Positions 42,001 to 55,060 of a stretch of DNA of 64,000 nt are shown here, piece after piece; the stretch's first letter is position 1; every line of letters begins with the position of its first letter. This stretch comes from Karstenula rhodostoma CBS 690.94 (lineage: Eukaryota; Ascomycota; Dothideomycetes; Pleosporales; Didymosphaeriaceae), in NCBI GenBank assembly GCA_010093485.1, contig MU001503.1, positions 1,757,132 to 1,821,131 of the forward strand, in the 5' to 3' direction. A program made the position numbers and the translations under genes. The notes beneath the pieces are model-generated. The model worked only from the letters and a program-made list of their open reading frames with translations, did no database searches and was not told the DNA's origin.

Positions 42001-45000
42001 AGAGTTTTACTAGTAAGAAGGCTACCTTAGTTAATTATTACTTTTAAGTAGTATTTAATATTAATAGATACCTTATAATTATATAGTTTATCCTATATAA
42101 AATAGGAGACTATAACCTTATTATAGGATAAAAATTCTTTAAGAATACTAAAATACTAATTAATTATTATAACTAGTACTTAAAATAGTTAAATAATATA
42201 TTATTATAGGTTATTATTCTACTTATAGTACTATACTACCTACTCCTACTAGTTAATAAAGAATACTAGTTTAATACTAACTAATAAAATACTAACTTTA
42301 AAAAGAAGGATATTTAACTTTAATAAGTATAATTACTCTATAGGGAACGCTCCCCTATAAAGAAATTTAAAATTTCTATAAAGTCTATAATATTATCTAT
42401 CTCTCTAGTATAGGCTACCCCCTAGAATTATAGTAATTATTAATTACTTTTAGTAAAGCCTATTCTAGATAAGGACTTTATTATAGTATACTATATATTT
42501 TTAGATAAGGATAATAATAAAGCTAAACTACTAGAGTCTAAAAATAAAAGTTAATAATTAGCTAAGTCTAATATTAAGAATAATACCCTAGTATATAGAT
42601 ATAGTAATAAATTACTATATAATAATAAATTATTACTAAAGAAATTAACTACCTTTATTAAGCCTAATCCTACTAGAGACTCTAGTAAATAAGCTACTAA
42701 GAAACTCTTATAAGAGCTAAGAATTAAACTAAAAAACTACTTAAAAAATTAAATTATTATTACTTTCTACCCTATAGAGTAGCTTTAATATAAGAAAGAT
42801 TTATATAAGATAAATAAAATACTATCTAATCTAGAACTATTATTTCTAAAGGAACCCTTTAAGTATTAAATACTAATAAGGGAATAGCTTCTTAAGGTTA
42901 GTATTAATATTTTAACTATCTCTACTATAATATTTATAGTTAGTATATAAAATATAAAGATTAACTCTATTAGTTAATATAAATTATTTAAACTTATAAA
43001 AGCTAAGTATTATAAAAAGAAAGCTATAGCTAACTCTTTAGAAAAGTTTTAAAAATAGCTACTAATAGAACTTAAAGCTAAGCTTCCCTACTATAGATAG
43101 GTAGGGATAGATATTTCTTACTTTAATAAATAAAAAATAAATATCTTACCTCTATAATAGAAAGATATTAACTATAATATTATCCTTACTAAAAATATTA
43201 GTACTTTAAAGACCTCCTTACTATATCCTATATCCCTTAATAAGCTAGAATTACTATACCTATATATTTAGAATATAGTAAAGAAAAGATTTATCTTTCT
43301 TAATAATACTAGTTTTACCTCCCCTATCTTATATATAAAGAAGTCTAAAGGGGGGTAGTATTTTTATATTAATTATAAAAGACTTAATAGTATTATTAAA
43401 AAAAATATTATTTCTATATTACTATTAGAGAAAACTTTTATATATCTATTTAGAATATATATATTTACTAAACTAAATCTAGAAGAGCTATTTACTATTA
43501 TTATAAACTATTATATACTTAAATACTTCTCTATAAAATAAGAACTTATACTCTACTAGACTTATTAGTTAGAAGTATTATTTTAGTATAACTATATAAT
43601 TATATTTTACTCTAGATCTATAAATATTATAGCTAATATATTATTATAGAAATAGAAAGAACTAGTTATATAAAAGGTAAAAGCTAAGTTAGCCTATATA
43701 ATATATTTCTTTCCCTAATAATAGGATATTACTAATAATAATACTAATAATAAAGACTATAAAATAGTAGTATTAATTACTACTACTAAGCTAAACTAGT
43801 AGAGTAGAAAGATTAAATTATAAAACTTTCCTATTATACTAGTAGACTACCTACTTAAAGTAAATTATACTAATCTAATTTTAAAACTATTTTAAAAGGT
43901 TATTTCTAAACTAAATAGTAAATATAATAAAATACCTTCTAAACTTTTTTTATACTAAGACTACTTAGTTATTTCTAAAACTAGTTAGTTTTAAATAATT
44001 CTTATTAATATAGTTTACTCCTACTAGATAACTATATACCCTAGTACTAAAAAGACTTATAAATTTATTTAGAAATTATATTATTAGAGTTATATATATA
44101 TAGATATTAAATAGTTTATATAAAATTATAAGATCTATTACTAAACTAAGCCCCCTTATAATAAGAAACTAGGCCTACTCTAGCTACTACCTATTCTAGA
44201 GACTATATAGTAAAATATCTCTATAGACTTTAAAAGCTTTCTACTAAACTAAAAGGGCTTTAATAATATTATAGTTTATATATACTACTTAAGTAAATAT
44301 ACCTTTTTATTACTATACTATAAAATAATTATTATAAAATAAACTACCTCTTTTTACTACTAGTATATCTAGAGGATATTTAGTATCCCTAAATCTATTA
44401 TATTAGATTAAGGGCTATAGTTTATTTCTAATTTTACTAGTAAACTATATTATTTTATAGGTATATAGTAGAAACTTATATCTATAGATTATACCTAAAT
44501 AGATAGCTAAACTAAGATATATAATAAGTATATTAACTAGTATCTCTATCTATTTATTAATAAATTTTAGAATAACTAGTTAGATTTACTCCCTTTAATA
44601 AACTAGGTATAAGCCTCTTTATCTAATAAATCTACTAGTTTCTTTTTATATAAAATTAAGTTTAGCTATAAAGCTAAAGTCTTTTAAAACTAAAAAAATA
44701 AAATTAGGTTACCTAAAAACTTCCCTAATAATATTAGCTCTAAGTAAATTTATAAGTTTATTACTACTTACCTTAAAACTATTACTTAAGTCTATAACTA
44801 GACCTATTAGAATCTTATTATAGTATAAGACTTAATAGTAAAATAAGCTAATAAATATTACTAACTATTTAACTTTATTATTAGTAACTTTATTTATATT
44901 ATTCTAAAAGGTTTTTTAATATTATATCCCTCTATTAAATTTAATAAGTAAATATATAATCTATACTATATTATAGAAATAAAAGGTTTATTCTATAAAT

Positions 45001-45898
45001 TTAAATTACTATTATATATAAAAGTTTACCTAGTATTTTATATAAACTATTTTTAAAAAGTATCTAATAATCTACTTTCTAGATAATACTAACTATAGAA
45101 ACTACTAACTAAAGTTAATAATACTCTTAAATAGGAGGTATTACTTATTTATAATAACTAACTAAATTAGGGAAAACTTTAATACTAAGTAGTATAGTAA
45201 GGCTATAATCTAGATAATATATAATATCTAGTATCTAATTTTAAAAATATTTTAAAGCTAGTAGGTAACTTTTATAATACTAATCTTTAGGTAGCTAGGC
45301 CCTCTAAGTACCTAAATACTTAAAAAAAAGTTACCCTTAATAAAGTATTTTTAAATAGTAATCCTAAAGATAATATACCTATTAAGGTAGGTAGTTAATA
45401 AAGAATTATCTAAAAATAGGCTAATTAGTATAGTAACTTAATCTAGATAGCCTATCTAGTATTTATAAGGTATACTTATTTTATACTTTTTAATACTATA
45501 AAGAATTAAGCTTTATATATTAAATACTTTAAGCCTTTAACTATAATAAGGAATTTAAGGTTTTAAACTAGATTTTAACCTCTTTTTATAGAATTAGGGA
45601 ACTCTATATAATATATATATAATAGTATATAGCTAACTACTTAAAAAAATTCTAAATAAAAGTATTTTTATATAGGAAATTATAGAGCCCTATATAATTA
45701 TACTAGAATAGGATACTCTAATCTAGTCTATAACTATATAAGTTTAATAGAAAATTTTTTAAGGATATAGAGGATATTTTTTTTATTTTTATTTTTTTTT
45801 TTAAACTAATTTATTCTTTTCTTTTTTTTTATAGATATAGATATTCTTATAGTCCTTAGAAACTATTAAGACTCTAAATCGCGCTTAGAGGGGGGTAG

Positions 45899-46144
45899 TA
45901 TAAGAATTAATTTAACCTAAGGTTAAATCCCCTTATAGGATATTTATTTACCTTTAAGTTTAGGCCTTATCTAGTAGCCTATATATAGATTAGTTAGTAG
46001 ATTTTAAATATCTAGTATATAGAGAGTCCCTCCCTAAAACCCTCTCTATTTTAGTATTTTAAGTTTAGTTTTAATTTATATAGTTTCTTCTATCTATTTA
46101 ATTCTAAGAGTATTTACCTTATTTAGCTATATTCTAGCCTTATA
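45899..46144 (+). repeat. Right LTR of the Gypsy-type element
   Basis: 246 bp, begins TATAAGAATTAATTTAACC and ends GCCTTATA. It directly follows the purine tract AGAGGGGGGTAG. Confidence 0.9.
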
Positions 46145-46184
46145 TTAATATTCTTTACTTTTCTAAAAGAGTTTTTTTATAATA

Positions 46185-46690
46185 TAAAATTACTATTATA
46201 ACTATTTAGTAATAAAGGAATATTTAGAAATACTATATAAATCTATTAAATAGCTCTAAAAGATAATATTATTTATAAAAAAAAAAAAAAAAAGTATCTA
46301 TAGTATTAAAATTAATTAACTAAGTATTAACCTATTTATAAATATTATATAATACTATAATACTATAATACTATAATACTATATAATATTATATAATATT
46401 ATATAATACTATAATACTAATAGAATAATATATTTTTTATTTACTAATACCTAATATAGAATTATAGAGAAGTTATAAAATATTAATAATATTATAATTA
46501 AAAATAAATTTAAAAAAGAAATTATCTATTAGTAGTAAATAACTTATAGTATTATATATAAAAACTAGTTTTTATAAAAAGAAATATTTTTTTTTTATAA
46601 ATAATACTATTTTTTAGAGTTATTTAATAGATTTATATAGTATTTCTAGATATTTCCTTATTACTAGATAGTTATAGTAGTAGCTTTATT
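46185..46690. repeat. Inverted repeat in the AT-rich block
   Basis: A segment at about 46190-46285 (ACTATTATAACTATTTAGTA and following) recurs in inverted form at about 46580-46690. Further copies lie at about 46850-46940 and 47045-47130 (direct) and at about 50900-51000 and 51165-51270 (inverted). Divergence is by A/G and C/T changes plus small indels. Probably RIP-degraded ends of a DNA transposon family. Boundaries are approximate. Confidence 0.55.
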
Positions 46691-47989
46691 TAAAAAAAAA
46701 AACCTATATTATATTTTATTTTATTAAAATAGTTAATAATAGTAAATAACTAATTTTTAATAATAAATATAACTTAGTATATACTAGTAATAAGTATATT
46801 AGTAATTTATATATATTTAACTAATTTATATTTTAATATAAAGCTATTATTATAACTATTTAATAATAAGAAAATATTTAGAAATACTATATAGATTTAT
46901 TAAATAGCTTTAAAAGATAGTACTATTTATAAAAAAAAGTATTTATAATATTAAATTTAATTAATTAAGTATTAATCTATATAAATATTATATAATATTA
47001 TAATATATAATACTATTTTCTTTTTCTTTTTTTTTTAATATAAAGCTACTATTATAACTATCTAGTAATAAAAAAGTATCTAGAGGTACTATATAGATCT
47101 ATTAAAAGACTCTAAAGAATAATACTATTTATAATAAAAAAGATTTATACCTTTTTATCCCCTTTACTTTATTAATTTACCCGCCCTTATAGTAATTATA
47201 TATAATATATAATAAAAGAGAAGAATACCTATAATACTAAACTTAATTAACTAAGTATTAACCTACCTATATATATTATATAATATAGTAATACTATAAT
47301 ATTATAATACTATATAATACTAGTAGAGTAGTATACTCCTTATTTACTAATATCTAATATATAATTATAAAGAAGTTATAAAATATTAAAAATATTATAA
47401 AATATTAAGAATATTATATATTAATAATATTATAATTTAAAAAAGAATAAAAAAAAAAGATTATCTACTAGTAGTAAATAATTTATAATATTATATATAA
47501 AAACTAGCTTTTATAGAAAGAAACTTATACTAGAATACTCTACTCTATTAAAATAACTAATAATAATAAGTAACTAATTATTAGTAATAAATATAATTTT
47601 ATATATACTAGTAATACTAATTCTATATATAATATAAATTAGTTAGTTTTATACTAGTTTTATTTTAAATAGCTTAATACTATACTTTTTTTAATTAGTC
47701 TATATATAGATACTAAGTAAGTCTTAATTATTTTTTTAGTTCTCCTTTATTTATATATTAGTAAAGTATAATATATCTTTTTATCCCCTTTACTTTATTA
47801 AGTTATTCTACTTTATAGTAAATCTCTATAATATAGTATAAATCTAAATAATATAGATTTCTATAAAGTTAAATATATTCTCTAGTAAGTTAATCTCTAT
47901 TAGTATAATAATTAATCTAGTATATAAATACTATAAGTTATAGTTATAAACTATATAATTATAGAGTTTATTAGTAAATATTTTATATA

Positions 47990-50080
47990 TATATATATAT
48001 ATCTATAGTATTACTAATATAATATTATTAATTTAGGGCTTACTAGAATTATCTCTATAATAGTTAACTAGAAATAGGAACTTTACTACTAAGTAGTAAG
48101 AGATAATTATAATAGTTTTTAAGAACTAAAAGAAGCTAGACTTTATAGTAAAAATAATTATAATTAAGTTAGAATAATCTATATAATTAATAAATATAGA
48201 GTAGATAGTAGTAGCTTTATAGAATATATAAAAAAGTAATAAGTAATATTAATAGTAATAATAAATAAATAATATTAATAGTAATAATAAATAGATAGTA
48301 TTAATAGTAATAGTAATAGTAATAATAATAGTAATAGTAATAATAATAGAATAATATACTAAATTATAAGTTATAAGTTATAAATAAAAGTTAAGAATAT
48401 TAGTAAATATAAATAAAAAAAATTAGTATTAAATAATAGTTAGTATTATACTAATAATTAAAAAAAGTATAAAAATATATAAAATAAGTATTAAAAAAGA
48501 ATAAAAAGCTCTTTTTAATTATAAGTATATTATATAGTCTTATAGACCTAGATTAGAATCTAGACTAGTAATACTATACTATAATACTATAATATTATAA
48601 TATTATATAATACTAGTAGAATAATATACTTTATATTTACTAATATCTAATATATAATTATAAAAAAGTTATAAAATATTAATAATATTATAATTTAAAA
48701 AAATAAATAAAAAAAAAGTTATCTACTAATAATAAATAATTTATAATATTATATATAAAGGCTAGCTCTTATAGAAAAAAACTAATACTAGAATATTTTA
48801 TTCTATTAAAATAGCTAATAAGTAATTAATTATTAGTAATAAATATAACTTTATATATATCTATAATAGTACTAATTCTATTTACTACTTAAAACTAAAT
48901 CTATTAAATTATTTTTATAAAGTTAAATATAGTTTTTAGTAAATTAATCCTTATTAGTATAATTAACTTAATATATAAATACTATAAATTATAACTATAA
49001 ATTATATAATTATAAAGTTTATTAATAAATTTCTTATATATATATATATATAATATTACGAATCTAAAATAGAATTATTTTTATAATAATTAATTAAAAA
49101 TATAGACTTTACTAGTAAGTAATAAAAGCTAATTATAATAATTTTTAAAAATTAAAAGGAATTAGACTTTATAGTAAAAATAATTATAATTAAAATAAAA
49201 TAACTTATATAGTTAATAAATATAGAGGTAGTAGTAAATACTTTATAGTAAATAAAATAAAAAGTAATAAATAATATTAATAATAATAATAGATAGATAA
49301 TAATAAATAAATAATATTAATAATAATAATAATAATAGTCTAGATTCTAATTTAGGTCTATAGAACTATATAGTATATTTATAATAAAAAAGAAACCTTT
49401 TTATTCTTTTTTAATATTTATTTTATATATTTTTATTCTTTTTTAATATTTATTTTATATATTTTTATTCTTTTTTAATATTTATTTTATATATTTTTAT
49501 ACTGTTTTAATTATTAGTATAATACTAACTATTATTTAAATACTAACTCTCCTACTTATTTATACTTACTAATATTTTTAACTTTTATCTATAGTTTATA
49601 ATTTACTTTATTACTATTACTATTATTATTAATATTACCTATTTATTATTATTTATTTATTATTATCTACTACTTTTTATTTTATTTATTACTATAGGGT
49701 AGCTATTATATACTCTATATTTATTAACTATATAGATTACTCTAACTTAATTATAATTATTTTTACTATAAAGTTTAATTTCTTTTAGTTTTTAAAAACT
49801 ATTATAATTATTTCTTACTACTTATATATAAAGTTTTTATTTTTAGCTAACTACTATAGAGATAATTTTACCTTAAGTTAATAATATTATATTAGTAATA
49901 CTATATATATATAAACTTATTAATAGACTTTATAATTATATAATTTATAGCTATAACTTATAATATTTATATACTAGATTAATTATACTAATAAAGATTA
50001 ATTTACTAGAGAATATATTTAATTTTATAAAGATCTATATTATTTAGATTTATTACTAATAATTAATTACTTATTATTAT
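47990..50080. repeat. Three related copies of a degenerate repeat (two direct, one inverted)
   Basis: Copy A at about 48040-48560, copy B at about 49070-49370 and inverted copy C at about 49330-49900. They share blocks such as GACTTTATAGTAAAAATAAT and a segment ending in TAGATTAGAATCTAGACTA (A) or its inverse (B/C). B and C meet head to head at about 49330-49370. All are AT-rich and without open frames. Boundaries are approximate. Confidence 0.5.
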
Positions 50081-50337
50081 TAACTATTTTAATAGAATAG
50101 AATATTTTAGTATAAATTTTTTTCTATAAGAGCTAGCCTTTATATATAGTATTATAAATTATTTACTACTAGTAAATAACCTCTTTTTTTTTTTTTTTAA
50201 ATTATAATATTATTAATATATAATATCCTTAATATTTTATAATATTCTTAATATTCTATAATATTTTTAATATTTTATAACTTCTTTATAATTATATATT
50301 AGATATTAGTAAATAAGAAATATATTACTCTACTAGT

Positions 50338-50515
50338 ATTATATAGTATTATAATATTATAATATTATATTATTATAGTATTATAGTATTATAATATTAT
50401 AGTATTATATTATTATAATATTATAGTATTATAATATTATAGTATTATAGTATTATAGTATTATAGTATTATAGTATTATAGTATTATAATATTATAATA
50501 TTATAGTATTATAGT
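50338..50515. repeat. ATT(A/T)-based microsatellite-like array
   Basis: About 180 bp of irregular repeats of ATTATAGT and ATTATAAT. A longer homogeneous run of ATTATAGT units lies at about 50440-50485. Confidence 0.8.
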
Positions 50516-51899
50516 TATTAGATTATAGACTACTTAGAATAGTATATAATCTAATAGTAGTTAATAACTACTATCTATTATAATTAATAGTAAAGGGCTA
50601 CTAATAGTAGCTATTACCTACTATTTACTATAATTAATAGTAAAAAACTACTATATACTATTACTAGTAGTATAAAAGATAACTAGAATACTAAAAAAAA
50701 CTTAGTATATAGAATACTAACTTAGAGTCTTTAGTCTAGCTAAATAAAAAAAAAATTAATTATTTTTTAAACCTAATTTTATCTATAGTTTACTATAACC
50801 TATTATTATTTATAGTAAATCTAATAATAGTATTACTATATTATATAATATATATAGATAGATTAATATTTAATTAATTAAGTCTAGTACTATAGATATT
50901 CTTTTTTTTTATTATAAATAATATTATCTTTTATAGCTATTTAATAGAATTATATAATATCTTTAGATATTTCTTTATTACTAAATAGTTATAATAATAG
51001 CTTTATATTAAAATAAAATAGTAATAATAATAATTTATATATTAGATATTAGTAAATAAGGAGTATACTATTCTATTAGTATTATATATTATAATATTAT
51101 ATAATATTTATATAGGTTAATACTTAGTTAATTAAATTTAGTATTATAGATACCTTTTTCTTTTCTTTTTTATTATAAATAGTACTATCTCTTAGAACTA
51201 TTTAATAGATTTATATAATATTTCTAGATATTTCCTTATTACTAGATAGTTATAATAGTAACTTTATATTAAAATAATAATAATAATAATAATAGTAATA
51301 GTAATAATAATAAAATAAAATACTAAGTACTAAATTATAAGTTATAAATAAAAGTTAAAAATATTAGTAAATATAAATAAAATTTTTTTTATTTAAATAA
51401 CTATTAGGTAGTATTATACTAATAACTAAAAAGGTATAAAAATATAGAAAAAAAATATAAAAAAAATAAAAAATTTTCTTTTATTATAAATATATTATAT
51501 AGTTTTATAAATCTAAATTAGAATATAAACTATTAAATACTCTACTTATATAAAATAATTTTATACTACTAATAAAAAAAATACTAAAAAAGATAATAAA
51601 AAAAATAAAAAAAAATAAAATAAAAAAGATAATAAAGAAAATAATAAAATAATAATAATTAAAATATTATATATTACTAATATACTAAAAGTAAGAATTT
51701 ATTTTTTATATATAGTAAAATTTTTTTTAGTTAATCTATATATAGATAGTAGGTATATATTAGCTATTTTTTTTATTTCCCTTTATTTATATATTAGTAA
51801 AATATAATATACCTTTTTATTCCCTCTATTTTATTAAGTTACCCTACGTTATAGTAATTATATATAATATATATCTAGTATTAGTATATATAACTAAAT

Positions 51900-53049
51900 A
51901 AGTCTTTAGATTTAAAGTTTCTAATTCTTTAACCCTTTACTTATTTTCTTTCCAAATACCTGGCCAAGTTAAAACTTTAACCACAAACCAAATATATACT
52001 ACTGTTTCCTAAATTCTTAATTACTCTAAGTTTAGGGTCCGTAATAACCACCTTAGCGATACTGAAATAGCGGGCCTGTACCAGATACCACGTATCTGGC
52101 CACAAGCGCCAGTTTTTCATGCGTACGCAACTTCGCACGACGGATATAGTTAAGGTAAGCTCTCTCCCTTATATAGTCTACTATATTATTTGGGAGACTA
52201 GCGTGTTAATATCTATAAAGCCTATTAGTGGTTTTCTATATATAAAATACCTCCTTATAAGCGGGATAGGCTACTCTCGTAAATAATATAGTTAACTATA
52301 TACCCTTCTAGTATATTCGAATATATAGCGTGTACTGTTTACAGTCTTTTATAAGGAAAAGAAAATCCTTACTACACTATATACCCAAATATACCAGGAG
52401 AGATAAAATAATAACTTACGCTAACGTATCCTTAGTTAGATACGATGGCACCAAGTACCTCTGCCACCGATTAACGTTCGCTAAGTACTATGGCGCCCTC
52501 TAACCAGGCTTAGATGTTTCCCACGTTCTTGTCTTGGGCACAGCCACTACATTGTTTGTTACACTATTCTCAAATTTTGTGTTGTGTTATTAACCCTGTC
52601 ACTATTATAGTAATATCAACCCACGACACATGGTCCAAGAGGGGAACCGGGTTAACCAATCACGGGCTCTGTGTGCAATGTACTTTGAGGCAGAGCGGGA
52701 GTGGTGGGAGGTTGGGCTTACAGGACATCATAGTTGGGCAGATAGTGACTTTGAGGCTTATATTACAGCGCGTAATACGCCTTGCATGGTTATTCATAGT
52801 CACCGGCGCTGCGAGTTCAACCTCGCGTATTGGCGTATTACTCAAAGCTAAGCAGTAACGGATGATTACAATGTACGGTGTGTTGGGACTTTGTAGTTAC
52901 AATAGAAATATGCGAGTGCGTAAACATTATTGGATGCATTCATGCAAGACTGTACAATCAAACTTGCCAATACCGATTTGCCGGCACCCGGAATTCGCCA
53001 TAACCACAGACGAGATCCTCTCTCAGACTTCCATGTCTAGAATTGTCGA
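51900..53049. other. Transition zone at the right edge of the AT-rich block
   Basis: Base composition rises stepwise from almost pure A+T to normal. A 19 bp palindrome, CCAGATACCACGTATCTGG, is at 52081-52099. Overlapping frames at 52514-52858 and 52630-52851 (plus) show no recognisable domain. This is likely the worn edge of older repeats. Confidence 0.45.
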
Positions 53050-53313
53050 TTATTCGGTCCACCAAACACCAGTTGTGGGGTGAGGTAACCTCGCATTGGT
53101 CTGGAAATATGTTTGAAAGTGCACCCTGTTCAAAAGGTAATTGAGCATAGTGATCCTCTTCTGGTCGTCCACGGTAATTCTGGTATGCGTGACGAGATCC
53201 TGCACATTTTTTACCCGCTGCGATACGTCTTCTTGCAAAGTTAGTCCTTTTAATGAGCCGTCCGTGTATTCACTGAGAGTGCTAACTGAATCATATTGCG
53301 GTGGAGTCTGATC
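53050..53313 (-). pseudogene. Short remnant resembling the region before a fungal NACHT domain
   Basis: About 88 codons are open on the minus strand between an upstream TGA and a terminal TAA. The text QRVKNVQDLVTHTR...KRITMLNYLLNRVHFQTYFQ...LPHPTTGVWW resembles the linker seen in fungal NLR-like proteins just before the NACHT domain. There an LxWL..(x)..RxxGTGxWL motif precedes the P-loop. No P-loop follows. I read it as a fragment of such a gene left beside the AT-rich block. The match is by eye only. Confidence 0.35.
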
Positions 53314-54031
53314 TCATTGCAGATCTCGTTCGTCTCTGAGATTTCGACAGGCCTCTAGAATTTATGCCAGGTTTTGCGAACGGAATCAAATGTGATACTT
53401 CGCGCGCTTTTGCAAGCCACGGCAAAACACAGTAAATGAACTCGGTGGGGTGCCAAAACACAAAGAGATAGCCAGCGCATAAGCAGTGAGAACCGCGTCG
53501 TAAGACGCGCAGTCATCTTTTCGGGACAATGACGCAGATCGGGTCGAACCGAGTCGCGCCGGCTCGCGCGTGACGTGACGCGAACATAGCAAACGTGCAT
53601 ATACATACATACATGCACTCGAGCCTGATATTACCTCTCGTATATCTATGTAGAGATGTTTTATCTCTCCTATCTGGATTTTTCGCATCGTTCACTTGCC
53701 CGAGAAGCTGTGTGTGCCGAAGTTTGTGAGGAAAGCAAAGGGGTTGCCGAGGTCCAGACGAAACCCGGCTCCGACAAGGCTGTGCAGCTGAAACGCTTAC
53801 CCTATCTTCGAAAACGGGCGAGCGACTGCAGATTCCGAGGCAAGGCAAGGCAGGCACATATTGTTTAGGATTCCAAATCGCGGGTTCGTACCGGGTAAAC
53901 GCAACCACACGCAGACGGGAGAAACGCCCACGAACGACCACTTCGTCAACGTGCCGCCAGTCCCTTTCGGGCACCGCCCTACGTAGCACGCAAACGACTG
54001 CTTTCCTACATAACACATCCAGTGCTGGTAG
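53314..54031. other. Intergenic stretch with a dispersed repeat copy
   Basis: Contains the inverted repeat copy 53386-53458 and a short TATATACATACATACATG tract near 53600. No supported gene. Its last part should hold the promoter of the F-box-like gene. Confidence 0.4.
53386..53458 (-). repeat. Dispersed repeat copy (matches 9124-9195)
   Basis: Inverted relative to the copy at 9124-9195. Read on the minus strand it ends in the same short frame (QK, one residue, AKYHI, then TGA). The two copies lie 44 kb apart on opposite sides of the housekeeping segment. Confidence 0.5.
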
Positions 54032-55060
54032 ATGGAGAGTAGGAGGATGTCGCATCTTCTGTCGCTCCCCCGCGAACTCCGCGATCTAATCTACCACACG
54101 CTCCTCCTCTCTACGCGCCCCCTTCCCTCGCCCCCAGTCGAGAAATTCATGGCCCACGACCCCAGCCCGCACCCGCGCTTCAAGAAAGTTTACGAGCCGG
54201 CGAGCGCGCTGCGTGGGGAGTTCGGGTGTGCGTACGCGCTGGAGGCCATCCCGGCTACCTGCGCGAGCTTTCTGGCTTGCAATAGACAGATCAAGGAGGA
54301 GATGGGGGAGGCAAGGGAACGGCTGGAGAGGAAGGGATTGCTGGATGTGCGGCTGGATTGCATCGCCGAGGACGAGAGTTTTCACTACTTTACGTGGCTG
54401 GGGATTCCGCTGGTCGAGACGGCGTGGAGTCCGGCGCCGAGCGCGGGACTGCTGCTGCTGCGGCGCTGGCTGAGCGTGCATCTCGGACGCCTACTTCCCA
54501 CGAGAGCTGTGCCTGCGATGCTAGCGTCTACAACGCGCATCCCGCGCCTCTGGATCGACGTGCGCATCGTGGGCTCCCGCATGAACAAGTGGCGTCGCAA
54601 CAGCAGCCCCGCCGACCGCACCGCGTGGGCCATCTGCGCGGCGCTCAAGCGCATGTTCGAGCGCGGCCTGCATCTCGCGGCGGAGCGCGAACAACCTCCC
54701 TCGCGCGTCCTCGGCGTCGACGAACTCGTGCTCAACGTCGTGCCTCCACCTCCAACACGGGCATCATGCTCGCCAACTAACGTCGCGCCGGCGAAGCTGC
54801 TCGACGAAGATTTTCCACTTGATGGCGTAGGCGAGGGGACTGTGCATCCGCGGACGGTGGCGAGGGAGCTGGATGGGGTGTGGGGGAAGATCTGGGCGGG
54901 GGATGAGTTCAAGGGAATATTGTATGGGGGGTTGTTGGAGAAGATTGGGTGGGTGAGGGTGTGTATGGACGGGCAGACGTTCCGGGTGAGGGAGTTGAGG
55001 GGCGTGTTGGAGAGGGGTCAGAGGGAAAGGAGGAGGATCGCGGAGAGGATCGGGTGGTGA
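54032..55060 (+). CDS. F-box-like protein of unknown function
   Basis: Intronless, 342 residues. The N terminus LLSLPRELRDLIYHTLLL has the leucine/proline pattern of fungal F-box-like domains, followed by an ACNRQIKEE stretch typical of these proteins. The body is rich in Arg and Leu (WAICAALKRMFERGLHLAAE) with a conserved-looking end (GLLEKIGWVRVCMDGQTFRV). Pezizomycotina carry many such proteins and the role of most is unknown; some link substrates to SCF ubiquitin ligases. A second ATG at 54047 is an alternative start. The context (close to a nearly gene-free region) suggests a non-core gene. Confidence 0.7.
   Translation: MESRRMSHLLSLPRELRDLIYHTLLLSTRPLPSPPVEKFMAHDPSPHPRFKKVYEPASALRGEFGCAYALEAIPATCASFLACNRQIKEEMGEARERLERKGLLDVRLDCIAEDESFHYFTWLGIPLVETAWSPAPSAGLLLLRRWLSVHLGRLLPTRAVPAMLASTTRIPRLWIDVRIVGSRMNKWRRNSSPADRTAWAICAALKRMFERGLHLAAEREQPPSRVLGVDELVLNVVPPPPTRASCSPTNVAPAKLLDEDFPLDGVGEGTVHPRTVARELDGVWGKIWAGDEFKGILYGGLLEKIGWVRVCMDGQTFRVRELRGVLERGQRERRRIAERIGW

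Larger units (their letters stand above)
38829..46144 (+). mobile_element. Full-length RIP-inactivated Ty3/Gypsy-type LTR retrotransposon
   Basis: Two LTRs of equal length (246 bp) bound a 7.3 kb element. LTR ends are TATAAG and CTTATA, a perfect inverted end that would read TGTAAG...CTTACA before RIP. Flanking 5 bp TTAAT at 38824-38828 and 46145-46149 match as a target duplication, although AT-only matches are weak evidence here. A purine tract with six G's (45889-45895) precedes the right LTR. Reverse transcriptase is still legible at 43353-43405: GG, stop, YFYINYKRLN corresponds to GGWRFCVDYRxLN after C-to-T/G-to-A change. An integrase segment is at about 44224-44320 (DFKSF...KGFNNI...LSKYTF). 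All reading frames are broken by stops. Pol order (RT before integrase) supports Ty3/Gypsy. Confidence 0.88.
38660..51900. other. AT-rich, RIP-mutated, gene-free isochore
   Basis: About 13 kb with almost no C or G and no long open frame, sharply bounded on the left just after the transporter gene and more gradually on the right. Stretches are dominated by TA-containing words, while CA/TG are depleted, the signature of repeat-induced point mutation of CpA to TpA in Pezizomycotina. It contains one full LTR element and many layered smaller repeats. Such blocks are usually heterochromatic. Confidence 0.9.

Noticed and set aside
52514..52858. Overlapping small plus-strand frames (114 and 73 codons) at the right edge of the AT-rich block
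   Set aside because: Neither has a recognisable domain, they overlap in different frames, and the surrounding sequence looks like worn repeats.
53870..53905. GCGGGTTCGTACCGGGT as a possible tRNA T-arm
   Set aside because: No matching D-arm, anticodon arm or acceptor stem upstream within the usual distance.
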